36,978 bases of DNA. It comes from Thalassotalea sp. (lineage in GTDB: Bacteria > Pseudomonadota > Gammaproteobacteria > Enterobacterales > Alteromonadaceae). The translations under genes were made by a program, and so were the position numbers. The DNA is taken from contig JAQWHO010000104.1 of assembly GCA_029249355.1 (NCBI GenBank), positions 1-36,978 of the forward strand. The letters run 5' to 3'. The notes beneath the pieces were generated by a model. It was given only the letters and a program-made list of their open reading frames with translations. It did not search any database and was not told the DNA's origin. Of this stretch, positions 1-10,240 are shown in pieces. Each line of letters begins with the position of its first letter. The stretch's first letter is position 1.

Positions 1-807
1 ACCTAATGCACTGTTTAATTTGAAGTTTGCACAACCATTTTCATCTAGCACCACATCAGAGCTATAACAATCCGCTTGATTAAAACAAGAAAAACGACGC
101 ACGGTTTTATCCACTAAACGCCATTGCCACTTGTTTGCTAATTTACAATCTTGGTTATAAAGCGCGATACCTTCTTCTTTTAAGCCTTCAAAAATTTCGC
201 CTTTTGCTCTGGCCACACCACAAAGATCGCCAAAACCTTCTAAATGCGCTGCAGCAATATTATTAATTACGGCTACATCAGGCTGAACAAGCGCTGAGGT
301 ATAAGCAATTTCGCCCATATGGTTCGCACCTAATTCAACTACGGCAAAATCATGTTTTTCTTCTAAGCGTAATAACGTAAGTGGTACACCAATGTCATTA
401 TTAAAATTTCCTTTAGTCGCCAGCACATTACCTAAACGAGATAAAATTGCCGCGACCATTTCTTTCACGGTGGTTTTTCCGCTACTACCCGTTATTGCAA
501 CCGTTTTAGGCGAAACTTTTGCTTTAACGTATGCGCCGATTTTTCCTAATGCCTTATGCGTATCTGCGACAATAATTTGCGGTATAGATAACTGACAATC
601 ATGATCAACAATTACCGCTGCACATCTTGATTTTTGTACTTGTGACAAAAAACGATGCCCATCAAAATTTGTGCCTTTTAGCGCAAGAAATACTTCACCT
701 GATTTTAATGCCCTACTGTCAGTACCAATTTGATGAATAATTTTGTCTTCACCAAGTAATTGGCCATCAAGCGCCTGGGCAATTTCAGATAAATGTAAAG
801 GGATCAT
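1..807 (-). CDS. murF: UDP-N-acetylmuramoyl-tripeptide--D-alanyl-D-alanine ligase, C-terminally truncated by window edge
   Basis: Reverse-strand reading starts MIPLHLSEIAQALDGQLLGEDKIIHQIGTDSRALKSGEVFLALKGTNFDGHRF..., includes ITGSSGKTTVKEM P-loop and KGNFNNDIGVPLTLL; ATG overlaps the murE stop (ATGA); dcw order. Confidence 0.93.
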   Translation of the reverse strand, partial: MIPLHLSEIAQALDGQLLGEDKIIHQIGTDSRALKSGEVFLALKGTNFDGHRFLSQVQKSRCAAVIVDHDCQLSIPQIIVADTHKALGKIGAYVKAKVSPKTVAITGSSGKTTVKEMVAAILSRLGNVLATKGNFNNDIGVPLTLLRLEEKHDFAVVELGANHMGEIAYTSALVQPDVAVINNIAAAHLEGFGDLCGVARAKGEIFEGLKEEGIALYNQDCKLANKWQWRLVDKTVRRFSCFNQADCYSSDVVLDENGCANFKLNSALG

Positions 808-2333
808 GATGCTGCTCCATGAGCATAAAATGAGCGTACTAGCGCTCTTTCGTTGTAGGGAATGTGTTGATTGCCCATGATGATATAATCTTCATGGCCT
901 TTTCCGGCAAGCAATACCACATCTTCTTTTTTAGCTTTTTTAAGTGCTGAAATAACCGCTTGTTGGCGTTCAAGTAACACCGTAATTTTTTCAGGATGCT
1001 GACAACCTTCAAGAATATCTTGAGCAATTAATTCAGCATTTTCTGTTCTAGGATTATCATTTGTCACAATAACGTGATCACTGTTTGATTCAGCAATTTT
1101 TCCCATTAAAGGACGCTTGCCTTTATCTCTGTCACCGCCACAACCAAACACAACCCATAACGCACCAGAACAATGTTGACGACATGCCAATAAAGCATTT
1201 TCTAAGGCATCGGGTGTATGTGCGTAATCAACAATCGCTAACGGCATATCTGAGTTGATGAACGATTCCATCCGGCCAATCACTGGTGATAATGAAGTTA
1301 CCGCAGTAGCAATATCAATAAGGGAAGTTTTTTCAATTAATAACACTGAAATTGCCGCCAGTAAGTTATCAATATTGAAATCACCAATAAGTTGGCTTTT
1401 TATCGTAATGTCACCAAGATGGGTATTTAACTGAAATTCAACACCTTGAGATAAATGTTTAATGTTGCTTGCTTGTGCAAATACTTGAAATTGAGTAATT
1501 GTATGACTACGGCCATAAACCAAAACAGCTTGCTTATCAGACCAAGTCTTTAGCCATTGTTTAGCTTGTGCATCATCACCACTTACAATGGCAACTTGTT
1601 CTGCCGACTGAGTAAATAGTTGATATTTCGCCTGCGCATAATTTTCCATCGTTTGATGATAATCAAGATGGTCACGCGATAAGTTAGTGAAAATAGCAAT
1701 ATCAAATAATTGTGCCGTTACGCGCCCTTGCTCTAACGCATGTGAAGATACTTCCATAGCAACATGAGATTGTTTTGCTTCTTCAAACTGTTGCAATAAT
1801 TGATGGAGTTGTGACGCACCCGGCGTAGTATTATTTATCGGCGTTAATTGGTTAACTTTTCCAGCGCCATTTGTACCAATCACCGAACAATGCTGCCCAC
1901 ACGAATCCAATAATTGCGCAATCATTTGGCTGGTGCTTGTTTTACCATTAGTACCCGTAATTCCTATCATGGTAAGTTTATTTTGCGGTGCTTGATAAAA
2001 CGCTTTAGCTAATGCAAACAAATGATAATTAAGCTGATGAAATTCAATAATTGTAACTTGCAAACCTGCGGCATTTTCTTGATAAGTCACTTGGCCATGA
2101 TCTTCAACAGCATCACATTCAACTAATATTAATTGGCAATTGTTTGCTAACGCATCACTAATAAATTGACTGCCATTCTGCTGCGTACCATTTACTGCGC
2201 AAAAGATATCGCCTGATTTAACTTCACGAGTATCATTTACTAGGTGACGTACTTGCTCATTTAGCGTTAACTTCACCGACAGATCAAATTCAGATAATAC
2301 GCTTTCCACAAAGTAAGCATTGGAGCTAAACAT
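804..2333 (-). CDS. murE: UDP-N-acetylmuramoyl-L-alanyl-D-glutamate--2,6-diaminopimelate ligase
   Basis: ITGTNGKTST P-loop, NNTTPG, HLDYH, and DNPR motif (meso-DAP specificity); between ftsI and murF. Confidence 0.96.
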   Translation of the reverse strand: MFSSNAYFVESVLSEFDLSVKLTLNEQVRHLVNDTREVKSGDIFCAVNGTQQNGSQFISDALANNCQLILVECDAVEDHGQVTYQENAAGLQVTIIEFHQLNYHLFALAKAFYQAPQNKLTMIGITGTNGKTSTSQMIAQLLDSCGQHCSVIGTNGAGKVNQLTPINNTTPGASQLHQLLQQFEEAKQSHVAMEVSSHALEQGRVTAQLFDIAIFTNLSRDHLDYHQTMENYAQAKYQLFTQSAEQVAIVSGDDAQAKQWLKTWSDKQAVLVYGRSHTITQFQVFAQASNIKHLSQGVEFQLNTHLGDITIKSQLIGDFNIDNLLAAISVLLIEKTSLIDIATAVTSLSPVIGRMESFINSDMPLAIVDYAHTPDALENALLACRQHCSGALWVVFGCGGDRDKGKRPLMGKIAESNSDHVIVTNDNPRTENAELIAQDILEGCQHPEKITVLLERQQAVISALKKAKKEDVVLLAGKGHEDYIIMGNQHIPYNERALVRSFYAHGAAS

Positions 2334-4113
2334 GGTTTGGCTCCTTTTGCTCTGTCGTTTTATTTACAGTTGCAGTGTTAGCATCAGGCGCTACATTTAA
2401 CAAACGTAATGCGCCTTTCATCACTCTTGAAAATACTGGCGCTGCCACTTCCCCACCATGATACAAATCACCGCCGGGCTCATTAATAACAACAACGATC
2501 GCTAATTCTGGATTTGAAATTGGCGCAATGCCGGCAAAAAGTCCAACATAGTCATTGCCGTATCCACCAGCCATCGCTTTAAATGCTGTACCTGTTTTTC
2601 CGCCAACTCGATAGCCAGCAACTTTCGCTTGATCAACAGGATGATCATTTACTACATGCTCTAACATGCTAACAACTTCACGACTGTATTTTTTTGAAAA
2701 CACACGTTGTTCTTCAAAAATTGTAGGAGCAACAGAAGCCTGCTGAGTTTTTGACTCTTTAGTAGAAGACTGCTTAAGAATAGTTAATGGACGTTTAATG
2801 CCGCCGTTAGCAATCGTCGCATAAAATCTTGCAAGTTGAAGTGGTGTTGCAGCAACGCCCATTCCATAAGATAACGTTGCTAATTCTATTTTTGACCAAC
2901 GTTGACGGTCATGCATAATGCCTGAGCTTTCACCAATTAAGCCTGTGCCGGTTGATTCACCAAAACCTGCTTCAAAAAATTTATCTAAGAAAAACTCTTT
3001 CGGCATATCTAAAGCAAGCTTAGTGGTGCCCATATTCGACGAGTTGACTAATATGTCAGTTAGGCTTTGCTCACCATGATTACGTGGGTCACTGACACGG
3101 CGGCCACCAATGCGCATTCTGCCCGGATTAGTATCAACAATTGTTTTGCTATTTGCTGAGCCAAATTCTAGCGCCGATAAAACCGTTAACGGTTTCATCG
3201 TTGAGCCTGGTTCATAAAAGTCGGTAATGGCACGATTTCTAAAACGATGAATGGCGACATTACGACGATTATTTGGGTTATAAGATGGGCTATTGACTAA
3301 TGCTAGTATTTCACCTGTATGAACATTGGTTACCACAACCGAGCCAGAGCTTGCTTTAAAGGCTTTTACCGCACCTTTCAATTCAGTATAAGCAAGTGCT
3401 TGAATACGTTGATCAATACTCAACGTTAAATCTTCTGGAGGCGTAGATTCAACATCTTTCAAAACCTCAATGCGATTACCTTTAGCATCTTTACGAAATT
3501 GTTTTTGACCATTTTCACCGGTCAGCAATTGATCATAAACACGCTCAACGCCTTCGATACCTTTATCATCAACATTGGTAAAGCCGACGATATGCGCGCT
3601 AATTTCACCAGTTGGATAAAAGCGTTTTGATTCTTTTCTTAAATGAATTCCTGGAATTTTAAGCTGCTTAATATAAGTCGCCATTGCAGGTGACACTTGA
3701 CGTTCAACATAAACAAAACGCTTTGCTGGATTTCGCGTCACACGTTCTTTAATTTTATTAACATCTTTATCTAATACGTCAGCTAGCGCTTGCCAATGTT
3801 CAACCATCGCCAAGGCATTATTTTGCATGATAATTTTAGGATCAGCCCACACTGTTTCAACAGGAACACTTACCGCTAATTCACGGCCATTTCTATCAAC
3901 AATAGAGCCACGATGTACTTTACTTGACGCCGTTCTTAATGAACGCATGTCCCCTTGTTTTTTTAGCATTTCAGGCTCAACTACCTGAATATATGCTGTG
4001 CGAGCAGCTAAACCTGCATATACAAGCCCAATAACGCCTAGCACGAGGTAAAAACGCCACGCTACAGTTGTTGGTTTATATTTATCAGCTTGATTCTTCA
4101 CACTGCCCTTCAT
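2326..4113 (-). CDS. ftsI: Peptidoglycan D,D-transpeptidase FtsI (PBP3)
   Basis: Single N-terminal TM, PBP dimerisation region (RGSIVDRNGRELAVS), transpeptidase motifs STMK, SSN, KTGT; dcw context. Confidence 0.96.
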   Translation of the reverse strand: MKGSVKNQADKYKPTTVAWRFYLVLGVIGLVYAGLAARTAYIQVVEPEMLKKQGDMRSLRTASSKVHRGSIVDRNGRELAVSVPVETVWADPKIIMQNNALAMVEHWQALADVLDKDVNKIKERVTRNPAKRFVYVERQVSPAMATYIKQLKIPGIHLRKESKRFYPTGEISAHIVGFTNVDDKGIEGVERVYDQLLTGENGQKQFRKDAKGNRIEVLKDVESTPPEDLTLSIDQRIQALAYTELKGAVKAFKASSGSVVVTNVHTGEILALVNSPSYNPNNRRNVAIHRFRNRAITDFYEPGSTMKPLTVLSALEFGSANSKTIVDTNPGRMRIGGRRVSDPRNHGEQSLTDILVNSSNMGTTKLALDMPKEFFLDKFFEAGFGESTGTGLIGESSGIMHDRQRWSKIELATLSYGMGVAATPLQLARFYATIANGGIKRPLTILKQSSTKESKTQQASVAPTIFEEQRVFSKKYSREVVSMLEHVVNDHPVDQAKVAGYRVGGKTGTAFKAMAGGYGNDYVGLFAGIAPISNPELAIVVVINEPGGDLYHGGEVAAPVFSRVMKGALRLLNVAPDANTATVNKTTEQKEPNHV

Positions 4114-4427
4114 TTTAGTTTAACTATCACTTCAGATTTTGCATTTGGCTTAACCATGTTAAGCAATTTTTCGGCTTTGCTTTCGATGGCGCTATGCTCT
4201 GCCAAACTATTTTGTTCTAACAACAAGTTGCGCCATTCAATATCAAGTTCATCTCGTTGTGCTAATAATATTTCTAATTGGCTCGTACTTTGTCGGTTTA
4301 AGTGGGTGAAATAAATCACCGAAAAAGCCGATACAACGACCATTGCCAATAAAATATAAACAACCATGTGTTGTTTAATATCTCGCCACAATTCAAAAGC
4401 CAACACGACTTTTGTGCTTGCGGTCAT
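4110..4427 (-). CDS. ftsL: Cell division protein FtsL
   Basis: 105 aa, single TM followed by coiled-coil-like region, located between rsmH and ftsI with 1-4 bp overlaps. Confidence 0.9.
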   Translation of the reverse strand: MTASTKVVLAFELWRDIKQHMVVYILLAMVVVSAFSVIYFTHLNRQSTSQLEILLAQRDELDIEWRNLLLEQNSLAEHSAIESKAEKLLNMVKPNAKSEVIVKLK

Positions 4428-5368
4428 TACTCTGCCAGTCTCTGTGCCACTCGCATAACAGAACTACGAGAACGCACATTTTCTTCGACTTCTTCTTTAC
4501 TCGGTTTATGCTTTCTACCGACTAAGCTTAATTTTTTACCTTTATTCAACTCTTCTTCACTAATAGGCATGCCTCGAGGCACTTTTTTACCTTGTGAATG
4601 CTTTTTCATAAATTGCTTAACAAGACGATCTTCAAGCGAATGAAAACTGATCACCACTAAACGACCGTCTTCTTTTAAAACATTGAGCGAAGCATTTAGT
4701 ACTTTTTCTATTTGCTCAAGCTCGCTATTGATATACATGCGAATAGCTTGAAAACTACGTGTCGCAGGATGTTTTTTTATTTCACGTTGAGGGGCAATTT
4801 TTTTAATTAACGCCGCTAATTCAACGGTGCGGGTTAACGGATTTTTATCACGAGAATCAACAATGCCATTAGCGATACGCCACGCATGTTTTTCTTCACC
4901 AAACGTACGTAATACCCACGTGATATCTTCGACATCTGCCGTTGCGAGCCACTCTGCAGCCGTTTGTCCACGAGATGTGTCCATACGCATATCAAGAGGG
5001 CCATCTTTCATAAAGCTGAAACCACGTTCAGCTTCATCGAGTTGAGGAGAGGAAACACCTAAGTCAAGCAGAATGCCGTCTACTTGACTTAACAACTGGT
5101 GCTTTTCCGCTATTTGCTGAAGATCAGCAAAGCCATGATGTTCGATACTAAAGCGGGAGTCATCAGCAAATTTCTTTGCTGCTGAGATTGCAGTAGGATC
5201 TCGGTCGATGGCTATTAGTCGCCCTTGGTCAGAGAGCTTAGAAAGAATAAGTCCCGAGTGGCCGCCGCGACCAAAAGTACAGTCGATATAAATACCGTCT
5301 GGTTTCATCGCGAGCCCTGTAATTGCTTCGTCAAGCAACACAGAAATATGAGACTTATCTATATGCAT
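4427..5368 (-). CDS. rsmH: 16S rRNA (cytosine(1402)-N(4))-methyltransferase
   Basis: [26 protein letters not shown] motif, [28 protein letters not shown]; dcw context. Confidence 0.97.
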   Translation of the reverse strand: MHIDKSHISVLLDEAITGLAMKPDGIYIDCTFGRGGHSGLILSKLSDQGRLIAIDRDPTAISAAKKFADDSRFSIEHHGFADLQQIAEKHQLLSQVDGILLDLGVSSPQLDEAERGFSFMKDGPLDMRMDTSRGQTAAEWLATADVEDITWVLRTFGEEKHAWRIANGIVDSRDKNPLTRTVELAALIKKIAPQREIKKHPATRSFQAIRMYINSELEQIEKVLNASLNVLKEDGRLVVISFHSLEDRLVKQFMKKHSQGKKVPRGMPISEEELNKGKKLSLVGRKHKPSKEEVEENVRSRSSVMRVAQRLAE

Positions 5369-5400
5369 TTTTTGTAAACGCCGTATTGTAATTATTCTAT

Positions 5401-5859
5401 TTATAAAGACAGATCAAGTAATCGTTCTGTTAGTTCAATTTCACCTGATTGTATCTTGGCAATGCCTTGCTGCATTTGTCCTTGCCAAGCTTGCTCGCTC
5501 CAAATTTCAAACTTTTTCAACTGACCAACTAACATAATGTTTTTGTCTAAGCTGGCATGTTGACGCAACGGACCATTAATTAATAAACGACCACTTTTAT
5601 CAATTTCACAATCTGAAGCATTTCCAAGTAGAACTTGTTGCAACAATCTTTCTTGCGGATTCATACTGGATAATCCACAAAGTTTTAATTCAATTTCTTC
5701 CCATTCAGGAAGCGGATAAAGTAGTAAACAAGGATGTTGAATATCAACGGTACACACCATTTTTCCTTCGCAATCAGCAAACAGCTCTTCACGATACCTG
5801 GTAGGTATCGTGATTCTATTTTTGCTATCAAGCGTAATTGAACTGGTGCCTCTAAACAT
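5401..5859 (-). CDS. mraZ: Transcriptional regulator MraZ (start re-assigned to [19 protein letters not shown]; the 5970 start is an over-extension)
   Basis: [24 protein letters not shown] and second AbrB-like repeat [19 protein letters not shown]; first gene of dcw cluster. Confidence 0.95.
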   Translation of the reverse strand: MFRGTSSITLDSKNRITIPTRYREELFADCEGKMVCTVDIQHPCLLLYPLPEWEEIELKLCGLSSMNPQERLLQQVLLGNASDCEIDKSGRLLINGPLRQHASLDKNIMLVGQLKKFEIWSEQAWQGQMQQGIAKIQSGEIELTERLLDLSL

Positions 5860-5903
5860 AACCCTATTTTTCTTATTTAAAATGAGTAATGGAATCTTTA
5901 AGA

Positions 5904-5928
5904 TCCACAATTCCCCACTTTTCTCCAC
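5904..5928 (-). promoter_or_regulatory. Putative MraZ box (three GTGGR repeats at exact 10-bp spacing)
   Basis: Minus strand reads GTGGAgaaaaGTGGGgaattGTGGA upstream of mraZ; MraZ is known to bind direct TGGGN-type repeats with 5-nt spacers upstream of its own gene. Confidence 0.8.
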
Positions 5929-6036
5929 ATTTATACAGTTTAGTGAGAAATGCAAAGTTATGTCAAGCAAAGAATCGTTATTTCGATCGCGACGATCGCT
6001 AATAAAATTAAGGGATTTAGCGAAGGTGATGAATTT

Positions 6037-6051
6037 GTGGGGTTTTGTGGA
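6037..6051 (+). promoter_or_regulatory. Second, oppositely oriented pair of MraZ-box-like repeats
   Basis: Plus strand GTGGGgttttGTGGA, same 10-bp periodicity, about 110 bp further upstream of mraZ. Confidence 0.4.
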
Positions 6052-6398
6052 TCTCTATCCCTAAAAATGATGAAAATTTAATTTTTTAAGGTCGTTTTTG
6101 AGATCTGTTTGCTGGTTTTAGTGTCAGAAGTGGATGCCCAGAAATGTGAAATAATTAGAAGAAAGTAATTTTACTTTAAAACAATACGTTAAACATCTTT
6201 TATTAACAGAGAAACACTTCGTTGTAACATAAAGTCGCCATAAATGTATTTCTCCAGCCATTATTAAATCAAATATGTTCAAAAGGATGACGACATGTTT
6301 AGCTATCTGGCTCAACAATTAGCTCGCAACCTCTTGCAAATGCTTTTGTCGACAAGTAAGTTATTATCAATAAAATCTCCACTAAAAATAACAATATT

Positions 6399-7865
6399 AT
6401 GAGTAAATTCAACCGCCGTAATTTTATAAAGTCAGTCGCCGCAGTAACTGCTGCAACTATAACAACGAGCCAAGCCTCTCCTGATACTTTTACTCAAGTA
6501 CCTAAAAAATCACCTATATCAAAAAATAAAACCGTTATGGGGCTAACCTCACCTAAAATGTCGACGGTAAGAGTGGGTTTTATCGGCGTTGGTGAACGTG
6601 GTTATGGTCATGTAAAACATTGTTGTCATATAGAAGGTGTTGAAATAAAGGCTATATGTGATCTTCATCAAGATGTGATGGATAAATCCAGCCAATATAT
6701 GATTGAACAAGGATTACAGGTGCCTGATCAATATACCGGATCAGACCTTTCTTATAAAGATATGCTCAGCAGACAAGATATTGATATTGTGATTATTTCA
6801 ACACCGTGGCGCTGGCATACACCTATGTCGGTCGACACGATGGAAAGTGGTAAGCATGCTTTTGTTGAAGTGCCAGCAGCAACCACCGTTGAAGAATGTT
6901 GGCAATTGGTCGATACCGCTGAACGTACACAAAAAAATTGCATGATGATGGAAAACGTCTGTTACGGTCGCGACGAACTTATGGTACTCAATATGGCGCG
7001 CCAAGGTGTATTTGGCGAATTACTGCACGGAGAAGCGGCATATATTCACGAATTGCGTTGGCAAATGAAAGAAATTGATAGAAAAACAGGTTCGTGGCGT
7101 ACTTATTGGCACGCTAAAACCCAAGGTAATTTATATCCGACCCATGGTTTAGGCCCTGTTTCTCAATATATGAATATAAATCGTGGTGATCGATTTGATT
7201 ATTTAACTTCAACTAGCTCACAAGCACTAGGAAGACAGTCATATGCTCAACGAGAATTTCCCGCAGATCATGAACGCAATCAATTAAAGTATATAAATGG
7301 CGACATGAATACCACGGTAATTAAAACGAAGTTAGGTCGCAGTATTATGATTCAACACGACACAACGACACCGCGCCCTTATTCTCGACATAATTATATT
7401 CAAGGTACCAATGGTGCGTTTGCAGGCTTTCCAAATAGAATTGCTGTTGAATCACCGCCAAAAAATATTGCACTACAATATGACAATGAATATCAACAAA
7501 CACTTAAACAATGGCAAGATTCAGGCAAACAAGGTCGAGAACCTTCAGCGCCCAGTTTTCATCGCTGGGATCACCAATTAGACAAATGGCAAGCGGAATT
7601 TGATCATCCTTTATGGTTAAAAATGGGGGATGCAGCAACTAAAAATGGTGGTCATGGGGGGATGGACTTTTTGATGTTGTGGCGAATGATGTATTGCTTA
7701 CAGCATGGTGAAGCACTTGACCAAGATGTTTATGATGCAGCCGCATGGTCGGTTATCGCACCATTAAGTGCTGATTCTGTAACCGATAGAAGTAATAGTA
7801 AAGATATTCCTGATTTTACGCGTGGTGTTTGGCAAACAGCAAAACCTCTCGGCATTATTAGTTAA
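6399..7865 (+). CDS. Tat-exported Gfo/Idh/MocA-family protein, GH109-like (NAD-dependent alpha-N-acetylgalactosaminidase family)
   Basis: N-terminal RRNFIK twin-arginine signal; Rossmann [16 protein letters not shown]109-like [24 protein letters not shown]. Confidence 0.85.
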   Translation: MSKFNRRNFIKSVAAVTAATITTSQASPDTFTQVPKKSPISKNKTVMGLTSPKMSTVRVGFIGVGERGYGHVKHCCHIEGVEIKAICDLHQDVMDKSSQYMIEQGLQVPDQYTGSDLSYKDMLSRQDIDIVIISTPWRWHTPMSVDTMESGKHAFVEVPAATTVEECWQLVDTAERTQKNCMMMENVCYGRDELMVLNMARQGVFGELLHGEAAYIHELRWQMKEIDRKTGSWRTYWHAKTQGNLYPTHGLGPVSQYMNINRGDRFDYLTSTSSQALGRQSYAQREFPADHERNQLKYINGDMNTTVIKTKLGRSIMIQHDTTTPRPYSRHNYIQGTNGAFAGFPNRIAVESPPKNIALQYDNEYQQTLKQWQDSGKQGREPSAPSFHRWDHQLDKWQAEFDHPLWLKMGDAATKNGGHGGMDFLMLWRMMYCLQHGEALDQDVYDAAAWSVIAPLSADSVTDRSNSKDIPDFTRGVWQTAKPLGIIS

Positions 7866-7871
7866 ACTTGT

Positions 7872-8789
7872 ATGACAAACTCAAAAGTTGAAACTTTAGT
7901 TATTCTTGCCGCTGGGCGCGGTTCACGCTTTGGCGGTGCAAAGCAGTTTCATCCCTTTGGTCGGCTTAAAAAAACATTAATGGAATACAACATTTGCCAT
8001 GCTATTAAGAATGGTTTTAAAGAAGTTGTTTTCATTACACAACAAATCCATGGAGAACAGTTGATCTCGCAAGTCATTAATCATTTACCGACTCAAATAA
8101 CATCGAGTATTGTTTTTCAAAATATAACTGACTTGCCCGAAGGCTGCTTTTTAGCTGACTCTAGAGAAAAACCATTAGGTACAGCTCATGCGCTATGGTG
8201 TGCAAGAGACGCGATTAAAGGTAACTTCGTGGTAATAAATGCCGATGATTATTATGGGCAGCAAGCATTCGCATTGATTTCAGCCATTCCTGAAAACTAT
8301 TCATCAGCAATCGTTGCCTACCAACTGACAAAAACATTATCTGAAAACGGCGGTGTCAATCGAGGCATTTGCCAATTATCCGAAAATAATGAATTACTAG
8401 CGCTATCAGAATGCGAAAATATCCAGCAAGTAGATCATAAAATAAGGGGCGAATTAAGCAGTATTACTGATGACATAGAATTAAATGAAAACACGTTAGT
8501 TTCGATGAACTTTTGGTATTTTAATCAGCAAATATTTCCGCTATTAAAACAATTACTGCTTAATACGTTTAAGTCAGATTCGATTCAGTTAGATAGTGCT
8601 GATAAAAAAGAGTGCTATTTACCTGATGTGATTGCCCTATTAAATAATAACGGTGAACACCCTACAAAGGTTTTAACTTCACACGATGCATGGTTTGGCG
8701 TAACATATGCGGCCGATTCAGATAATGTAAATAATAAACTGACTGGATTGGCAGATAGAGGATTATTTTCAGCCCTTTCACAGAATTGA
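7872..8789 (+). CDS. Sugar-phosphate nucleotidyltransferase (NTP_transferase fold)
   Basis: VILAAGRGSRFGGAKQFHPFG signature, VINADDYYG metal-binding region; tight operon with neighbours. Confidence 0.85.
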   Translation: MTNSKVETLVILAAGRGSRFGGAKQFHPFGRLKKTLMEYNICHAIKNGFKEVVFITQQIHGEQLISQVINHLPTQITSSIVFQNITDLPEGCFLADSREKPLGTAHALWCARDAIKGNFVVINADDYYGQQAFALISAIPENYSSAIVAYQLTKTLSENGGVNRGICQLSENNELLALSECENIQQVDHKIRGELSSITDDIELNENTLVSMNFWYFNQQIFPLLKQLLLNTFKSDSIQLDSADKKECYLPDVIALLNNNGEHPTKVLTSHDAWFGVTYAADSDNVNNKLTGLADRGLFSALSQN

Positions 8790-8822
8790 CAAGTTGAAAA
8801 TAAAAGCGAAACCAATGGAAAG

Positions 8823-9911
8823 TTGTCATTCATGAATAACGTTGTAGAAAACACTGCATTAAATAAGGTTCTACCTTTTTATCAATGCTCGATAAATACC
8901 AGTACAGTTTCAGCACTAGGAAATGGTTTAATCAACCAAACTTTCTTAGTAAAGAGTATTGAGCAAAGCTTTGTTTTACAAAAAATTAATCATCATGTTT
9001 TTAAACAACCTCAGCAAGTCATTAACAACGCAGAGCTCATTAATAAGCACCTACAAAACAAAAAAGAACAAGGTCAATATTCGCTAGAGCCAATGTGGCA
9101 AATAACCGCGAATCATGATTCTCCTTTAGTTATTATGGATGATGGTTATTGGCGAGCGATTCAATTTATTCCCAACTGTTATACCGTTGAAGCCGTTGAA
9201 ACTAAAGAACAGGCACATCAAGTTGCATCAGCATTTGGTTTATTTACTTCTGCATTGAGTGACTTCCCTGCCAGTAAACTGGATGAAATCATTCCCGACT
9301 TTCACAATTTAGACTCTCGTTTAGCCCAATTACGAAAAGTCATTGAAAACGATCCTTTGCAGCGATTATCACAATGTCAAAACTTGGTCGACTTTTGCTT
9401 TGATCAGTATGCTTTTATTACGAAAGTTGCAGAATTAGTAGAAATCCTGCCGGTACAAGTAACTCATAATGACACTAAAATTAACAACTTATTATTTAAC
9501 AGTGAATCTAAAAAACCGATAGCCGTTATTGATTTAGATACTTGTATGCCTGGTTTTATCATGCATGACTTTGGCGATATGGTAAGAACCTGTTGTTCAA
9601 CGTTACCAGAAGATGGGGTTGAATTAGATAAGATGCAAATCAGAATGGACATCTTTGAAGCATTATCAGAATCATATATAGATAGTTTTGAAGGTAAAAT
9701 CACTCAATTAGAACAAGAAAGCTTAGTCATTGGCGCACAATTATTGCCCTTTATGATCGGTATTCGATTTTTAACCGACTTTATTGATGGCGACAATTAC
9801 TTTCACACCAAACATCCAGCACATAATTTAGAACGAGCAAAAAACCAATTGAATTTCTTTCATTTGCTCAATAATGCAGAAAATGAATTAACGCATATTG
9901 TTTCTGCATAA
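8823..9911 (+). CDS. Phosphotransferase (APH-like fold), N-acetylhexosamine 1-kinase (NahK)-like
   Basis: LGNGLINQTFLV...FVLQKINHHVFKQPQQVINN N-terminus resembling NahK; catalytic VTHNDTKINNLLF and VIDLDTCMPG APH motifs. Confidence 0.8.
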   Translation: MSFMNNVVENTALNKVLPFYQCSINTSTVSALGNGLINQTFLVKSIEQSFVLQKINHHVFKQPQQVINNAELINKHLQNKKEQGQYSLEPMWQITANHDSPLVIMDDGYWRAIQFIPNCYTVEAVETKEQAHQVASAFGLFTSALSDFPASKLDEIIPDFHNLDSRLAQLRKVIENDPLQRLSQCQNLVDFCFDQYAFITKVAELVEILPVQVTHNDTKINNLLFNSESKKPIAVIDLDTCMPGFIMHDFGDMVRTCCSTLPEDGVELDKMQIRMDIFEALSESYIDSFEGKITQLEQESLVIGAQLLPFMIGIRFLTDFIDGDNYFHTKHPAHNLERAKNQLNFFHLLNNAENELTHIVSA

Positions 9912-10240
9912 GCCTTATCTATTCTCAGATTTTTCACTTTAAAATTTGATCATTAACAACTTAACTTTTAAAGTTAAAGTGATTGGGAATAACTACCACT
10001 CTCTATTCAATCCCTATCTGAGCTAAAACGTTAATCTGTGTTATTACCTAGTTAGCATGATTTGTATTTAGTTAAAATTATTTTTAGTGCTAATCTATTA
10101 ATGTAAGTATAGAAATTTATAACTTGATAACATTTGAAATCCCTATGATTTTACGTTTTATCTATTTTATTTTAATTTGCAATTTGTCTGGAAATGATTC
10201 ACTCATCTAAAAAACCACTCAACCTTTTAGAGGATGTTAT

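Noticed and set aside
5860-5970. N-terminal extension of the mraZ ORF in the ORF track
   Set aside because: MraZ proteins start at MFRG; the extension covers the putative MraZ-box operator and is noncoding leader.
5903-6054. TTGTGGATC motifs as DnaA boxes
   Set aside because: They deviate from TTATCCACA and fall inside the 10-bp-period GTGGR clusters next to mraZ, so MraZ binding explains them better.
6124-6318. 64-aa minus ORF upstream of the GH109-like gene
   Set aside because: No recognisable domain, no good ribosome-binding context; probably spurious in AT-rich intergenic DNA.
9935-9981. AT-rich inverted repeat CACTTTAA...TTAAAGTG after the kinase gene
   Set aside because: Could be a weak terminator, but it is AT-only in the stem core and has no T-tract; not strong enough to call.
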